A stretch of DNA of 64,000 nucleotides from Heliocidaris tuberculata (GCA_025618425.1 CM046850.1:25617205-25681204); one strand, 5' to 3'. Counted from the stretch's first letter, positions 22,790-36,000 are shown. The notes: a model not told the origin generated them from the sequence alone. Program-made: numbers and translations.

Positions 22790-23220
22790 TAGACCGAAAA
22801 TTCGCTTAGAAAATTCTTTAGCTCTTCACTTAGAGACAAAAACGGTCGTATCACTCTGCTGTGCAAACCGAATACACATTGACTTACACACTATACAGTT
22901 TGAATACGGCTGCAAGATTTTCAAACGGAGAATACCTTGGACCCTGAATTACCTGAAAAAGGAGCATTAAAAGGAATAAAACAGTCAAATTGGTAAGTTG
23001 AACATATTCGTTTAAGTATAGAACCTAGGCCTAATCTATTTAATTCATAAAAATATTTTTAAAACTAGAAATATACAGATTTTTACAACTACAAGCCGAC
23101 TATTCGTCGGCCATCAGTAAGTTTGCACAGCAGAGTGATAGGAGCGTTTCTGTCTCTAAGTGAAGAGCCGACCCTACCCAAATAAGAGGCTAACGAACGA
23201 GAGACAGAATTTTCGGTCTA
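22790..23220. mobile_element. TIR element, 431 bp
   Basis: It begins TAGACCGAAAATTC and ends GAATTTTCGGTCTA. A second, longer inverted block sits inside (22822-22868 versus about 23121-23168; CTCTTCACTTAGAGACA, CACTCTGCTGTGCAAAC). Non-coding; likely a MITE. Confidence 0.75.
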
Positions 23221-23525
23221 GCATAGCTATAGCTTAACACTGGCATATTTTACATGATCATTTTAAAACTTAAATGTTAAATCTGATTTCAACAATATAA
23301 ATCACTTTCATGTGAACTTGTCATACAAATAAAAAGTAAATGAGTGTTTATAGCTACATGCATGTGATGGAGCTAGAGAGAAGCCTAAGACTTCCTAGTT
23401 CAGAAGTTCTGAAGGTTAATCGTCTTTTGAACTTTGATGTACCAATAAACACTATTCTATGAAGACTAGGCAAATTTTGAGTTTGCCAAAACAAACTTTA
23501 ATATACATGTGTACTGTATACATAT

Positions 23526-23738
23526 GCCCAAATTCACGAAAGACGTTTATTTTAAACCATGGTTTAAACCATGCACCAATAGCATAGAACACCAAAAGCA
23601 TAGAACGCGCATGTCGTCACATCCAATGGGCGGACAGCAATGCGCTTGTATACGCTTATTTACGCTTAATTTAGTCAACAGCGGAGGTTTAAACAATGGT
23701 TTAAACCACTGTTTAAAATAACCTCTTTTGTGAATTCG
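23526..23738. mobile_element. Palindromic MITE just upstream of the DED-STAND-TPR gene
   Basis: The left arm CCCAAATTCACGAAAGACG plus TTTAAACCATGGTTTAAACC is inverted in the right arm (GGTTTAAACAATGGTTTAAA, CTCTTTTGTGAATTCG). It ends 79 bp before the gene's ATG and 42 bp before a likely 3' splice site. A related left end is at 45155-45202. Confidence 0.75.
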
Positions 23739-23816
23739 TAAAAATTACCATTTTCTTTTCTCTGTTTTAATACAATTAGGTGTTGCCATAACAAGTGATT
23801 ATTTGGATGTAGGACA

Positions 23817-25668
23817 ATGGCTTTTGATGATGACATCATCAAACCCTGGGGTCTCTTTCTCCTGGACATAGCCAAAGATGTAAGCATTATAATGGTATCG
23901 GTAGGCACTGCCTTTTTACGTGAAGGCCTTGTGGAAATATTAGAAATTATATGACCTAAACATAAGGACTGAGTAAAAAGGAATATTATAGATTTTCTAT
24001 CAATATAATCTATGCAAGTACAAGTAAATAACTTTCATCATTGCAAGTATCACAGATATCTGATTTCCATATTCACAATTTTTAAAAAATTACCTAACTA
24101 TAAAATAGCTTTACCAAAATGTAGTGCATAAAACTGCAGCTTTTAAACAAAGGATGGCACCTGTCCAATCAGCTTTTGTCTTTGCCCTGTCTTGGACCTT
24201 TTGACCAAGGCCAGACATGAACCAAAGTCCAGAGTATAATATCTTATGTATGCCTGCCCTGACTAGCTAGATACCAATTGCCAGATGTGTTCTTTCGTTC
24301 AAATCTTTTGTTAAAAATCTTTTGTTAAAAAGCTACAGTTCCACGTGTCACTACAATAAGCTGCCTTACAACAGTTAGCTGTAGCAACAACGTTACTTGG
24401 CACTTACTTCAACGGGTAGAATTCTCGGTATTCGCAATACGGTGCATCACCTATTGTTAATGTAAACAATACATGGCGCATATTTTCTTCCGATATTTGG
24501 ATTGGATAATTTTCGCTGAATGCTTCCTCCACTTTTACCATGCATGTTTTTTTTATCTGTGAAGTATCAGAATGCTATTCCCAGACTTCCAGTCTGGACA
24601 AATACCCATGGATGAAAGACATAGAGTGGGTGAAATAGCCTTGCAACAACACTGCTGCATCTTTGGCATCAGATAGGTGGCGCACCGTATCGCAATTACT
24701 GAGAATTGTAGAAGATTCATCCCTTGTCATTCATTCTACAGTAGCCATTTTACGATAAATCTAATGAATAAATTCCTATTTTTTTCTGTTGCATGTTTTA
24801 TTCTCAAGGTTGCAAATGAGGAGTTGAGAGATATCAAACTGGTTCTTGGAGACAAGCTGACAGCAAGAGAACGGGAATCAATCAAAGATCCAGTCATTTT
24901 GCTGGAATTACTGGAGGATAAGGGACTGATTGGAGAAGATAACACAGGTATACACAGAAAAGACAGATATGTTTGTAGTCTATTGACAATGACAATGACA
25001 TGACAACTTTGTTATATATGACACAACTAAATACATGTAGAATGGTGTGAATTGATCGTGGCATAGTACTTGTTTAGTTGTGATCTTGTTCTAAGCTTAA
25101 AAGCTTCACACAAATGTTTTAAGCAATCCAAACACTTATTAACCCATTCAGTTTCATCTTGAGTTATCTTGGACGTAGTAATCAACAGTTAAAGTGTTTG
25201 TTTTGTCTATCACCCTCCTCTTCATAACTTTCCTCCCCCTCCCTCCCTCCTTCCCCTTCCTTCTCTTGCTCATTTTCTTCTTCTTCTCCTCCTCCTCTTC
25301 CTCCTCCTTTTCCTCTTCCTCTTCCTCTTCCCCCTCCCCCTTCTCCTCCTTCTTTTCCCCCCCTACTCCTCTTCATCTTCCTCCTCTTCCTCCTTATCTG
25401 CCTCTTTGTCCTTCTTCTCTTCCTCTTTCTGTTCCTCCACCTGCTCCTCTTTCTCTTCTCCCTGCTCTTTCCTGCTTGTCCTCTCCTCTTCTCTTCCTCC
25501 TCCCTGCACACATCTTCCTCCTCCTCCTCGCCCCACTCCTCGCTGCACTCTAGCGTTGTTACGAAACCTGTTCAAAGAAGCGAAATATGAAGAATTTATC
25601 CCAACCCTAGACGAGTATGAAGTCAGGAGGAAGGAGTATTTGGAGAGGGTTAGCATGCTGGCTGGCAG
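23817..25668 (+). other. Exons 1-3: death-effector-like domain (residues ~7-90)
   Basis: Joined exons 1-3 read ...WGLFLLDIAKD / VANEELRDIKLVLGD... / ...LLRNLFKEAKYEEFI. Key blocks are EELRDIKLVL (helix 2), ILLELLEDKGLIGEDN (the L-x-x-L-E-x-x-G-L-I/L-x-x-x-N signature between helices 4 and 5) and LLRNLFKEAKYEEFI (helices 5-6). This matches the death effector domain rather than CARD or Pyrin. The RxDL part of the usual charge triad is not seen at the helix 6 position (AKYEEF), so filament-type DED contacts may differ. The domain is split by phase 0 and phase 1 introns. A short charged linker (EVRRKEYLERV, residues ~91-100) leads to the NTPase. Confidence 0.8.
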
Positions 25669-26944
25669 GTGTGTATATAGAAGTTCTTAGCAATGGAATG
25701 GAATGCAAATCAGTCCTTTTCAACTTTCATAGGTGTTATTGACTACCTTTTAAGAGATTTATATGAAAACTCCCAGATCTGAACACCCCCTGATCTGATT
25801 CCCTGAGTCAATTTTTGTTCATGGTTTGATATTTTAAAAACCTTATATTATAGGCGATGTTGATATTTCTTGCATTTCAATATTATCTATTTCTTTTAGT
25901 TGTAATGTTCTTGAGCTGTCTTTCTGGACTGCTTTTCATCTTCTAGATGGTTCCACCAAGCCTGCAGAATTCATTAAATATTCAAACTCCAACTGTGCAA
26001 TCAAATTTGTATATCTTGTGAGATAGCAACTTCTATCGCCCTCTTGTGAGATGGCAGCCTGCTACCCTATTGGGTGAATATCATTCTACCTACATCCCAT
26101 CATCATCTCCATTCGTCTGATGTTGCCTACCGTTATTTGTTGGGAAAAATCTCAATGTGAATTTGACGGTGCAAATTGAAAATTTGTTCTACTGATTGTC
26201 TCTAGCTTTGCTTTGCATATACAGAGTAGTTAATAAATATCTGTAACACTACAGTTATACTACTCAAAATAAGACAAATTATTGATAATGTGGGCATAAC
26301 TAAATGGAACTGTCGGTTACTGCATAAGGGTTTTGTGAGTCCATCCCATAATAACTTAAAACTATGACTTCTTTTATTCTCTAGGCGTGACCCTCTTTTT
26401 GTGGGACGTGACTCGTACATCAGGGTCATCCTGGACTTCTTCAAGGAGGCTCGTTACCCAGGGGTGCGTTGCATCTGCCTCTGGGGTATGGCGGGGACAG
26501 GCAAGACCAAGCTGGGGGCGGAGACATGCGCCATCTATGCGGAAATGAAGGTCAACCCTAAACCAAGGTAGTGTGTCAAATATTTATTCAAACAGATATT
26601 ATTAATAATAAACATAATGATTGCAATAATACTAAAACTGCTTCTGCTATATGTAGCACCACCACCATCACTACTACAACTACTACTACTACTACTACTA
26701 TTACTTCTGCTACTACAGTCAAACCTGCTTTAGCAACCACCTGTATAGAAAGACCACCTGTCTATAAAGACCATAATTTCTGTTTCCCTTGAAAAGTGTT
26801 TCTCATTGAAATGTGTATTGAAGGAACCTGTACATAAAGACCACTTGCTCATAAAGACCGCTTTTCTTGTCTCCCTTGAGCAGTCTTTATAGACAGGTTT
26901 CACTGTACTACTACTACTACTACTACTACTAAGTACTACTACTG

Positions 26945-27001
<57 letters not shown>

Positions 27002-27021
27002 AGTACTAAGTACTACTACTG

Positions 27022-27083
<62 letters not shown>

Positions 27084-30000
27084 GTTACTACTGTTGCTAC
27101 TACAATTGCTACTTCTACTACTACTACTAAGTACTACTACTACTAACTACTATTACTGCTACTACTACTACAAGGTTTACTACTAGGTCTACTCCTACTA
27201 CGACTACTGCGACGACGATGACTGACATTGGCCGCATTTATTGTCTTGAAACTATTGCTACCACACAATGAACAATAAATCCTGTTGTTGCTTTTACTTT
27301 GGAACGATAACAGTGATAATAGAAATCTTCTAAATGTATCTTATTATTGCCTTCACACTTTAAATGATGAGATTCCCCTTCGTCCAGCTCAGTGGAAAGC
27401 ACATAATAAATGTATTTAGGTATTACTACTATGTGCAAACATTATGCTTTACCGAAGGACATGTTCACATGGCCTAATTACATTTTAGTGTAACAGTCAC
27501 TTGGGGCAATCTTTGTTTTGGCATCCATATTGATTTACATATGTTAGGCCATTAAAGCTGTTTGTGTGTACCTCTTAGCCTTGTCTTGGTGGATCTGAAC
27601 AAGAAAGAGTCCGTCGAAGATGTTGGCATGGCATTCCTTAGTTCCGTTGGACAACCAGTTGAAGCAAACAAATTCAAACTCTCACTCGTCTTCAACTGGA
27701 TGAGGTCATGCAGAGAAGGTAAGTATATCATTGTCTAGCAAAAGTATGATGGGGAGCCCTATGTCTGCGCACCTAAGATTTGACCTAAAATTTAACAAGA
27801 ATTTCTTTAATATTCCACTAATGCTTAATTTCATATTATTCCTGATATTCTAAAGAGTAAGTGTGCGAAAAATCTCATCAAAATTAGAGCAAGAACTATG
27901 CCATTTTCACATGAAACGGCAGCCGTGTCATTTTGACATTGAAAAAACAATGGTGCCCATGTCTGCGCACTCATTCATTTTACACGCAGTTCGGGAGTTT
28001 TGACGAGAAAGACAACATTTTGAGGCCTGTGCATAAAATGTCTGAAACAAGACCCTTTTATCAATATTTTGACTCGTTTTTTAAATGAATATCTATCGCT
28101 GTAATAAAGATGAAAGGTTCGTGTTCCTTGCATTTTTCGTTTCGTTACAAATCGCGCAGTTACGCGTGTGCGCAGACAAGGGCGCTGCGCAGACTTGGGC
28201 ACTCTAGCCATACATGTACAGTACCATACTCAGTGTGAGCACTGTGGTCTATTGGTAAAGGCTCTTGACTCTCATACGAGAGGTCCTGGGCTCGATCCCC
28301 GCCAGGTGCTTACATCCTAGGACAAGATGTTTTGCCCACATCTGTCCCTCTCGACCCAGGTCTAAATGAGTATACCTGGCAACATCTGGGGTAATAATGA
28401 TTGCAGGGCCTGCAGGAAGAGCAGTGTTATTACTGATGTGGCTACCCTGGGTAAATAAGACCCAATTATTATTATTACTCAAACTAGTTTGTGCTGTTTG
28501 CTTGAAGGTAGCTTATCTACTGTACATATATCTACTGATGGTTACTGGCTGAGCTTCACCAGTGTACAATAATAGCATACAACTGTCACACAAACAAAGA
28601 GTGCATAGTTTCAAAAGAACTTGTTCAGTGTACTCAACGTTACACACTCTTGAAAATATTAAAATGTCACTTAAAAGACGTCTTTTTGTAGAAAACTATT
28701 ATTTAGTGAACCATCTTGTCACCTCACAAATATGTGCATTTACTGTGTAGGGTCTCAAGACGATTAATAGTGTCGGGGGAGAAGGAGGGCAGGGCAGGAG
28801 GGGGGGGGGGGGCTGATTGGTGTCTTAGGGGTTATTTTTCCATGGGATGATTTTTGTAATGGCTAGTACTTGCTATAGAGGGGGTATGTAGTCGGGAGAT
28901 CGGAAGGATGAGGAGGGGTAGTTTATCAAGTGTTTATCAGGGACTAGTTGTCCTAGAATGGAAATGTAATATAATGTAAAATAAAAGCTCCAAACTGGAC
29001 TTTTGGGTAGTTACTCTATGAAAAATGTTGATTTAATTTATGGTCCAAAGAGATATCTTGACCTTTTGACCCTTTACCATCAGAATATATCTTCCTGTTT
29101 GACAACGCTGATGACCTGCTGAAGCCGACCTCGTTGGCGAAGGACCACTTCCAGAACATGCTGAAGCAAACCTTGGAGTGGCAGAATCCAAATATAAAGA
29201 TCATCATCACGTCAAGGTATTAAATTATCTTAAAGATAGAAGTTGAGTTCTAGTCCACTCCTGTGATTACATTCTGAAAGAACATGTCTCACAGCAGTTT
29301 GGAATGGTTGATCATGTCTACATAAGAATTAGTGTGTACTGTGAGGTTTGGAAATCATCAAAATAATAAGAAATTGACCCGAAATTACTGAAAAGCACAT
29401 GCACTGCACACAAAAATGGGTATATGGGACTGCACTCTCATGTGGCATGAATGTTGGGCTCCAACACTTCAGCTATTTCTCATCATATTTCGAATATGAG
29501 GGCACTTGAAGAGCACTTCCTTTCAGGTGACATTTCTACTAGGATATTCTTCCAAACTGACATGAAAGGGATGAAAAAAACTCATTTACAGTATTGGTAG
29601 CAAAAAAGAAATTGGAAAGAAACATGTCAAATATAGTCTCATATTGTTCTCCTTGTATCAAAAGATGTCTGTAAGAGATCATTTGGTATTCCATGTACGA
29701 TTTCTGGTGAATTTCAGTGTAAATATCTGTAAGGAATGCTCGATCGCTGCCATTATGCTAGGACCCTCCACCCCGACGGCTCCCCGCACAGCTATCTTGG
29801 GGCTTCGCATAGAGACAGCATGCATATCACTGTGCGTAGCTTCTCATTGGTTTTACATGTGTGTGTATAGTGTATAGCACATGCTGCCTTTGTTGGGATT
29901 TTATGTGCCTGTCCCGGTACATAAATTAGTTTTTACCTCTTATTTGTTTAATATTAAACTTAAGGAGGCAAGAGCTTCACACTGTCTTATTTCTAGTATC

Positions 30001-33000
30001 TTGCTATTTATCAACAAAAATTGGAGAAATCTTGACGAACAATTTTTGAGGGCTTACCAAAACTCTACATGACCTTTAAGCAGCACCACTCTGGACAATT
30101 TTCAAATTTCATATGGTATTCAGAAGACATTGATGTGTGAAGGGTTTTTTTTTTTTAGAAAAATGTTCTAGAAATCTGGAAAAGGAAATGAAATGTCCAA
30201 CCCCACATCGTGGGGAAACGCGGATGTTAAACAATGATAATGATAATATTCTGTAACTCTGTGTGGAGAACGAAAATAGTAAATCTTACAGATTTACAGT
30301 GTACAGATATAAAGATGTTTTAACAAAGTAACGAATATTGCGCATATGATTTTGTCCTAGCTCTTAAAAAAAACATATTAAGAACTTAAATAACCAACAA
30401 CACAATTTTGTGTAAAATTAATTTCATCATCTACAGGTAAAATGCTAATAAGATTGTACAGAACTTAATGAAATACAGAAGACTATTGATAAATAATTTT
30501 CTTTTGATTTAGGTATGCAGTGAAGTTTTCCCACCTTGTCAACCAACAAAACTTTAGGGAGATAGAGGTGCAGTCGCTGGAAATGGAAGAAGCTGTTCAA
30601 CTCCTGTTCAAATCAGTCCAGCAAGGTCCTCAGAATCAACTCCAGGTCAGGGGTCAGGAGCTGATCACTGAGCAGCAGGCCATGAAGCTGTCGGAGCACT
30701 GCGGCAACAACCCTCAAGCACTTAGAGCCGTCGCCAGCCAGCTGCGATCAGGCAAACGCCCAGAGGCTGTACTTCGCCTTCTGGCCAATCCAATGAAAAT
30801 GGATAAGGTCCTCACTGACCCGAGTCTGTGGGCTTTGGGCCAGGATGCTACCCAAGAAACTGCCATGCAGTCCAATCAGGTGTGAATGGTAGAGATTTGA
30901 ATGATTGTGAGATGGTGGATTGGTTATAGAAGTGGAGATGGGTAGATTGGTAGAAAGGGAGATTGATAGGACGATAGTTTGGCTGAAAGGGTGATTAGCA
31001 GGAAGGTAGTAGCCCTACTTGAGGTTGGTAGAAAGGAACGGTAGTAGAAAGGGACATTGGTAGAATAGGACATTTGTAGAAAGGGATATTGGTAGAACAG
31101 GCCAGTGGTAGAAAGAGAGATTGGTAGAAAGGGACATTCATAGAAAAAAGGGACATCTGTAGAAAGGGAGGTTGGTAGAAAGGAACGGTAGTAGAAAGGG
31201 ACATTGGTAGAATAGGACATTTGTAGCTCAGGAGATTGGTAGAAAGGGACATTGGAGAAAGGGACATTGGAGAAAGGGATATTGGTAGAACAGGCCAGTA
31301 GTAGAAAGAGAGATTGGTAGAAAGGGACATTCATAGAAAAAAGGGACATTCATAGAAAAAAGGGACATTTGTAGAAAGGGAGGTTGGTAGAAAGGAACGG
31401 TAGTAGAAAGGGACATTGGTAGAATAGGACATTTGTTGCTCAGGAGATTGGTAGAAAGGGACATTGGAGAAAGGGATATTGGTAGAACAGGCCAGTGGTA
31501 GAAAGGGACATTCATAGAAAAAGGGACATTCATAGAAAAAAGGGACATTTGTAGAAAGGGAGATTGGTAGAAAGGGACATCGGCAGAAAGAGACATTGGT
31601 AGAAAGAGACATTGGTAGGAAGGGAGATTGGTAGAAAGGGAGATTGGTAGAAAGGGAGATTGGCAGAAAGAGACATTGGTAGAAAGAGACATTGGTAGGA
31701 AGGGAGATTGGTAGAAAGGGAGATTGGTAGAAAGGGAGATTGGCAGAAAGAGACATTGGTAGAAAGAGACATTTGTAGGAAGGGAGATTGGTAGAAAGGA
31801 AGATTGGTAGAAAGGGAGATTGGCAGAAAGAGACATTGGTAGAACAGGAGATTGATATTGGTAGAAGATTGGTAAATGGAGAAGGGTAGAAGAGGGGATT
31901 TGTAGAGAGGGTAGAAAATTCTAAACTTCAACCCTTTACCTAGCGCCTTTCATAATAAATAATGATTATAATGATGGCTTCTTATATGGTGCTCATATCC
32001 ATCATGTTGTGACATAACTCTGACCATAAACCTAAAACCCAATTGCAACCTAACCCTAACCGTATTCTTTCGATGAAATAAAACCCTGGAGCAATTGTTT
32101 CCTTAGCATAATTGATGGAGCACCAGTCTCAGCGATGCCAAGACTTTCTCTTCATTGCCATGTGTTTTATGTAACCTACGTTCTCAAGTGCCTGGGTGCG
32201 ATGTTTGAAGACATGAACATGTTATTTGCGAAATATTTTATATATTCATGCAAATACAAGAATATAAAACCTACATTTACACACTTTAAACTTGGTTTAG
32301 ATCAAATTGAAAAGACTGAGAGAATAATTGCTTTTAAACGTAATTTGATGAATATACATAGAAAAAATGGAACATTTTGTGTCAAGAACATTAATGAAAC
32401 TATAATACATGTATGTTAATAAGTGTCTGGAATGTATGTTACTCTCAAATCGTATTTCTTTGTTAATGCATGTGCTACTTATGTATTGAATGAGTTGAGA
32501 AATAAAATCTTGAAAAGGAAAAAAAAGACTTTCTCTTCATTGCCATGCGTTTTATGTAACCTAGGTTCTCAAGTGCCTGGGTGCGATGTTTGAGGACATG
32601 AACCCAAGCCTCAAACCCCACCTCGTCCGCCTGGCCATCCTTCCCGGTCTCTTCAGCCAAACCTGGGGTCTCAACATCCTCTCCGACATGGACCAAGAGG
32701 GTAGTTCCAGCCGCCGGCAGTCCTTGTCCGACACACTGGAGTTTGAGCTCGACGACGTGGCGGGCACGAGTCTTCTCCTCAGGGAGTCCCTGGATATCTT
32801 TCAGACGGGGATTCGAGGGAATGAGAGAGAGAGAGAGAAGTTCTACTCTATGCATCCTCTAGTCAGGTGCCTGTGTCTTATGAAGGTCGAGGCTGATGAG
32901 AGCTTGAAGAGGGCCTTCCAGGCTGGATTGATATCCTTCATCAGTGAATCTTTTCAGCAGCTCAGGGTAGGTATCATACCTTAACCCTTTCAGGACAACT

Positions 33001-36000
33001 GACCACATTTTGTGGTTTGGCTCAATAACTTTTGATTTAGAGCTCTAAAAAATATACCAGATGCATGAGTAGAAAGAGCAAAAATTTCTACACACACTAT
33101 GTCCATTTTTGTTGCATGACCATACTGCGTTTGATGCCAGGAATTTTAAAAATGACAATAAGCTTTAAAATCCTTAAATTGGCAACACATTGAGAGGTTC
33201 AAAATCATTATTTTTTATCAAAATTGGCAATTTTTTCAACTTTTTGACGAATTTCTAACCATGTATATTTTTATAAAGACATGACACCTTTTTAGAAGCA
33301 ATTAGCACTGAAAGAAAAATATTATTGTTGCCAATTTAAAGAACAAAATGAGATCAATTTAGCCCTTAAATAATTCCTGTCCTGAAAGGATTAATGTTGC
33401 TATGCGATACTAAAATACATGAGAGGAAAGGACATGCAGCATTATCAAAATATTATTACATAATAATGGACAGCTTCATATTCTTTCCCCAATAATTTTA
33501 GAATAATTGGGAATGACAAATAAGCATTGAAAAATCCTTTCAAGTAGGCCCAAATAATCCTGCTGATACAGATATACTCTATTTTATTGTCTTTGTACTT
33601 ACTGTTCCTCAATGAAATCTTGGCAGAACATGGAAAGATATTATTGAATTATTTTCCTTGCAAGAGGATTTGAGCTTTCTAAGATCTTTGATAACCTACA
33701 ACTCACCCGATTTATACTTACGTACCAGGTCAAGGTGATAGCAATAATTATTGATAATCCCCCTCTACACCCTCAAGAAATTCACCATTTATGACGATGA
33801 GGATGCCTGTGGGAGTTTACAGCGTCTTGAGAAAGAGAAGGCCAACATCACCCAGTACCTAGAGCTTGAGATGAGGAAAACCTTCAATGGAGAACCACAC
33901 CCTCTCGCCAAATACCTCCCGGAGTACGACACGTTGCTCCGCCGTTCCAACATGTCTAGGGAGAGTGACATCTTGGCCTTCATGGAGAGATTCATGTTCA
34001 CCAAGGAGAGGTCAAAGTTCTTCCACCAGAGGGCGGCGGCGGCAAAGATGTTCGGTGACATGCCGGGATGGGTTAATCACCAGGGGTGGTATGCAGACCA
34101 GCAGCTACAGCTTCATGTGTGAGTGGACTGGTTTAAACACTTGAATTCAGATGCAAAGGTTGTGGGTTTGATCATCTCCCTAGTGAGATATTTCTTGAGG
34201 CTTGTATGACATAGCAACAATCTACAAGCATTGTGGATTACATCTGTAGATATGCTAACATATATGTAATCTGTGAATTGCAGACAGTGTAGGGTTCTCA
34301 GAAGAAATGTCCAAAATTTGGATACATTACAATAAACTGGTCAGTTGGTTAAGTGCCAAATATTCCTACATGTAAATGTAGCTTACTGTTGAACCTGTAA
34401 ATTTGTTAGACAATTTCATTCATGCATAGGTAATCAGGATTTTATCTTTGATGATGAATTCTACAGGTTCAATGAGGCTGAGACTGCTGTTGCTGATCCT
34501 CTTACCTACTGTCAGACTAAGCTTACAATGAGCCCCGACCTCAAAGAAGGCTACAGTCAGTGCCTCTACGTCAAAGGTTAGTTTAAACGTGAGGAAGTGT
34601 AGGAATTTTCCATCTTCCCATTAAGTCACATAATAGGCTTCAGATGGTCCTACATGTATGTTCTATAAGATTTCATACCTCCAATGGGTTTTAGGACCAA
34701 AAGGACTTGGGACCATTTGGGAAGGAAACCAATGGACCCTTCTAACCCATTGGACATAAAACTGTCAGAGCCCCAACCAGTCTACTCTTGGCCAGTTGAC
34801 CTTACATTTGCTCCGGAGACATATATACTCTGGGCTATACATGTATATCGTAAAGATACAGGGTTAAGGGTTGCATTTGGGTTTTGGTTTATGTTTACGG
34901 TTAGAGTTGGTATAGTGTTTGGTCCAGGGTTGAATGTAGAAGTTTGTTTACTGTATATGTAGGACATTGACCGCGGAACAATTTTCACCGGATGCTGTGT
35001 GTTAGAAATGGCAATTTTTTGGTATTAGCCGTGTTTCTGTACAATTTAGGGCTTAACTGCAGAATACCCCACCACATGTCAGTAAAATGTTTTATGGTAA
35101 GGGTTAGGGTCACTCAGAGTTAGGGTTAGAATGAGGGTTGCTTGTGTGATGGGGTTTTCTGCACTTGTTTAGTGTTTGTCTTCTCTCATTCAGGTAATCT
35201 GTTAGTCCAGAAGCCCCAAGCGAGGGGTCACATCCAGAACAAGATGCGAGAAGAGGGTACCAAGATTCTTAAGGAGTGCATCCGTATGAGAGACCAGCAC
35301 CTTGGAAACAGCATCGTCAGGGCGCGCAGTATCAACGCTCTGGGTTCAGCGTACTTCAAGTAGGTCTGCTTCAGTCTTTCTAATTATCTTTCATGAAATG
35401 ATTTTATAGCGACATTTTTCTTCTGGAAGAACTCACCAAACAAAATTCACATACAAATAAAATCGGACTACAACTTTTATCTCATGAATATTATTGTTCT
35501 TGTTCATTTGTTTATCCGTAGGGGTGAGAAGTACGAGGAAGCCTTAGTGCAGCACAAGGAGGCCTTGGAGGTGCTAAAGACAGTTACCCAGAACCACCCA
35601 GAGACACACCCTGACTACACCTTCTATCTGATGAACATTGGTACCTGCTACCACGAGTTGGGCTACTACTACAGCCGATCTATCACCCAGAAGGATAAGG
35701 GAAGGAGGTAACGGAACCAATTTGTTCAAATTAAGGCACCTTTAATAGCGAAAGGTAGTGGCGCGAAAAGACCCATCTGGAACGCAAAATGCACATTGTT
35801 GAAAATCATAATTTTATTGCATTAAGGGAAAAACATATCACTAAGCCATACAGCGGCTAAATAATACCTCTTCTTTTTTTTTTATTAGGCTTAATAAAAC
35901 AAAACTGTCATTACATGTCAAAATACAATTTTGTATCCACCGTTATCACCAACAATTTCGCAATTTGCTCTCTGGATGCATCTTTTCGTGCCCCTCCGTT

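Larger units (their letters stand above)
26385..30879 (+). other. Exons 4-7: STAND NTPase core (residues ~106-380)
   Basis: Exon 4 carries DPLFVGRD (pre-module motif) and the Walker A loop GMAGTGKT at residues 140-147. Exon 5 opens with SLVLVDLNKKESVED, the strand after the P-loop helix. Exon 6 has Walker B IFLFDNADD at residues 216-224 and the sensor strand IIITSR at 253-258. Exon 7 contains GNNPQAL at 322-328, equivalent to the GLPLAL motif of NB-ARC proteins. All nucleotide-binding motifs are intact, so ATP binding is expected. The motif set fits the NB-ARC/AP-ATPase branch better than NACHT. Confidence 0.82.

Noticed and set aside
25182..25690. Arg/Glu-rich and Ser/Pro-rich frames
   Set aside because: Polypyrimidine tract; only 25554-25668 is a real exon.
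28238..28310. Possible functional tRNA gene
   Set aside because: A and B boxes are present but the cloverleaf is broken, and a SINE body and tail follow.
30186..30250. Possible second SINE tail (CCCACATCGTGGGGAAACGC then GATAAT repeats)
   Set aside because: Too short, with no A/B boxes upstream; could not be supported as a separate element.
30924..31931. Minus-strand frames up to 202 codons with five-residue repeats
   Set aside because: The 15-bp minisatellite lies inside an intron of the plus-strand gene.
33729..33777. Alternative exon 9 start after CAG at 33728
   Set aside because: Joining there does not match the phase of exon 8 with the downstream frame and meets a stop; the acceptor at 33777 keeps the frame open.
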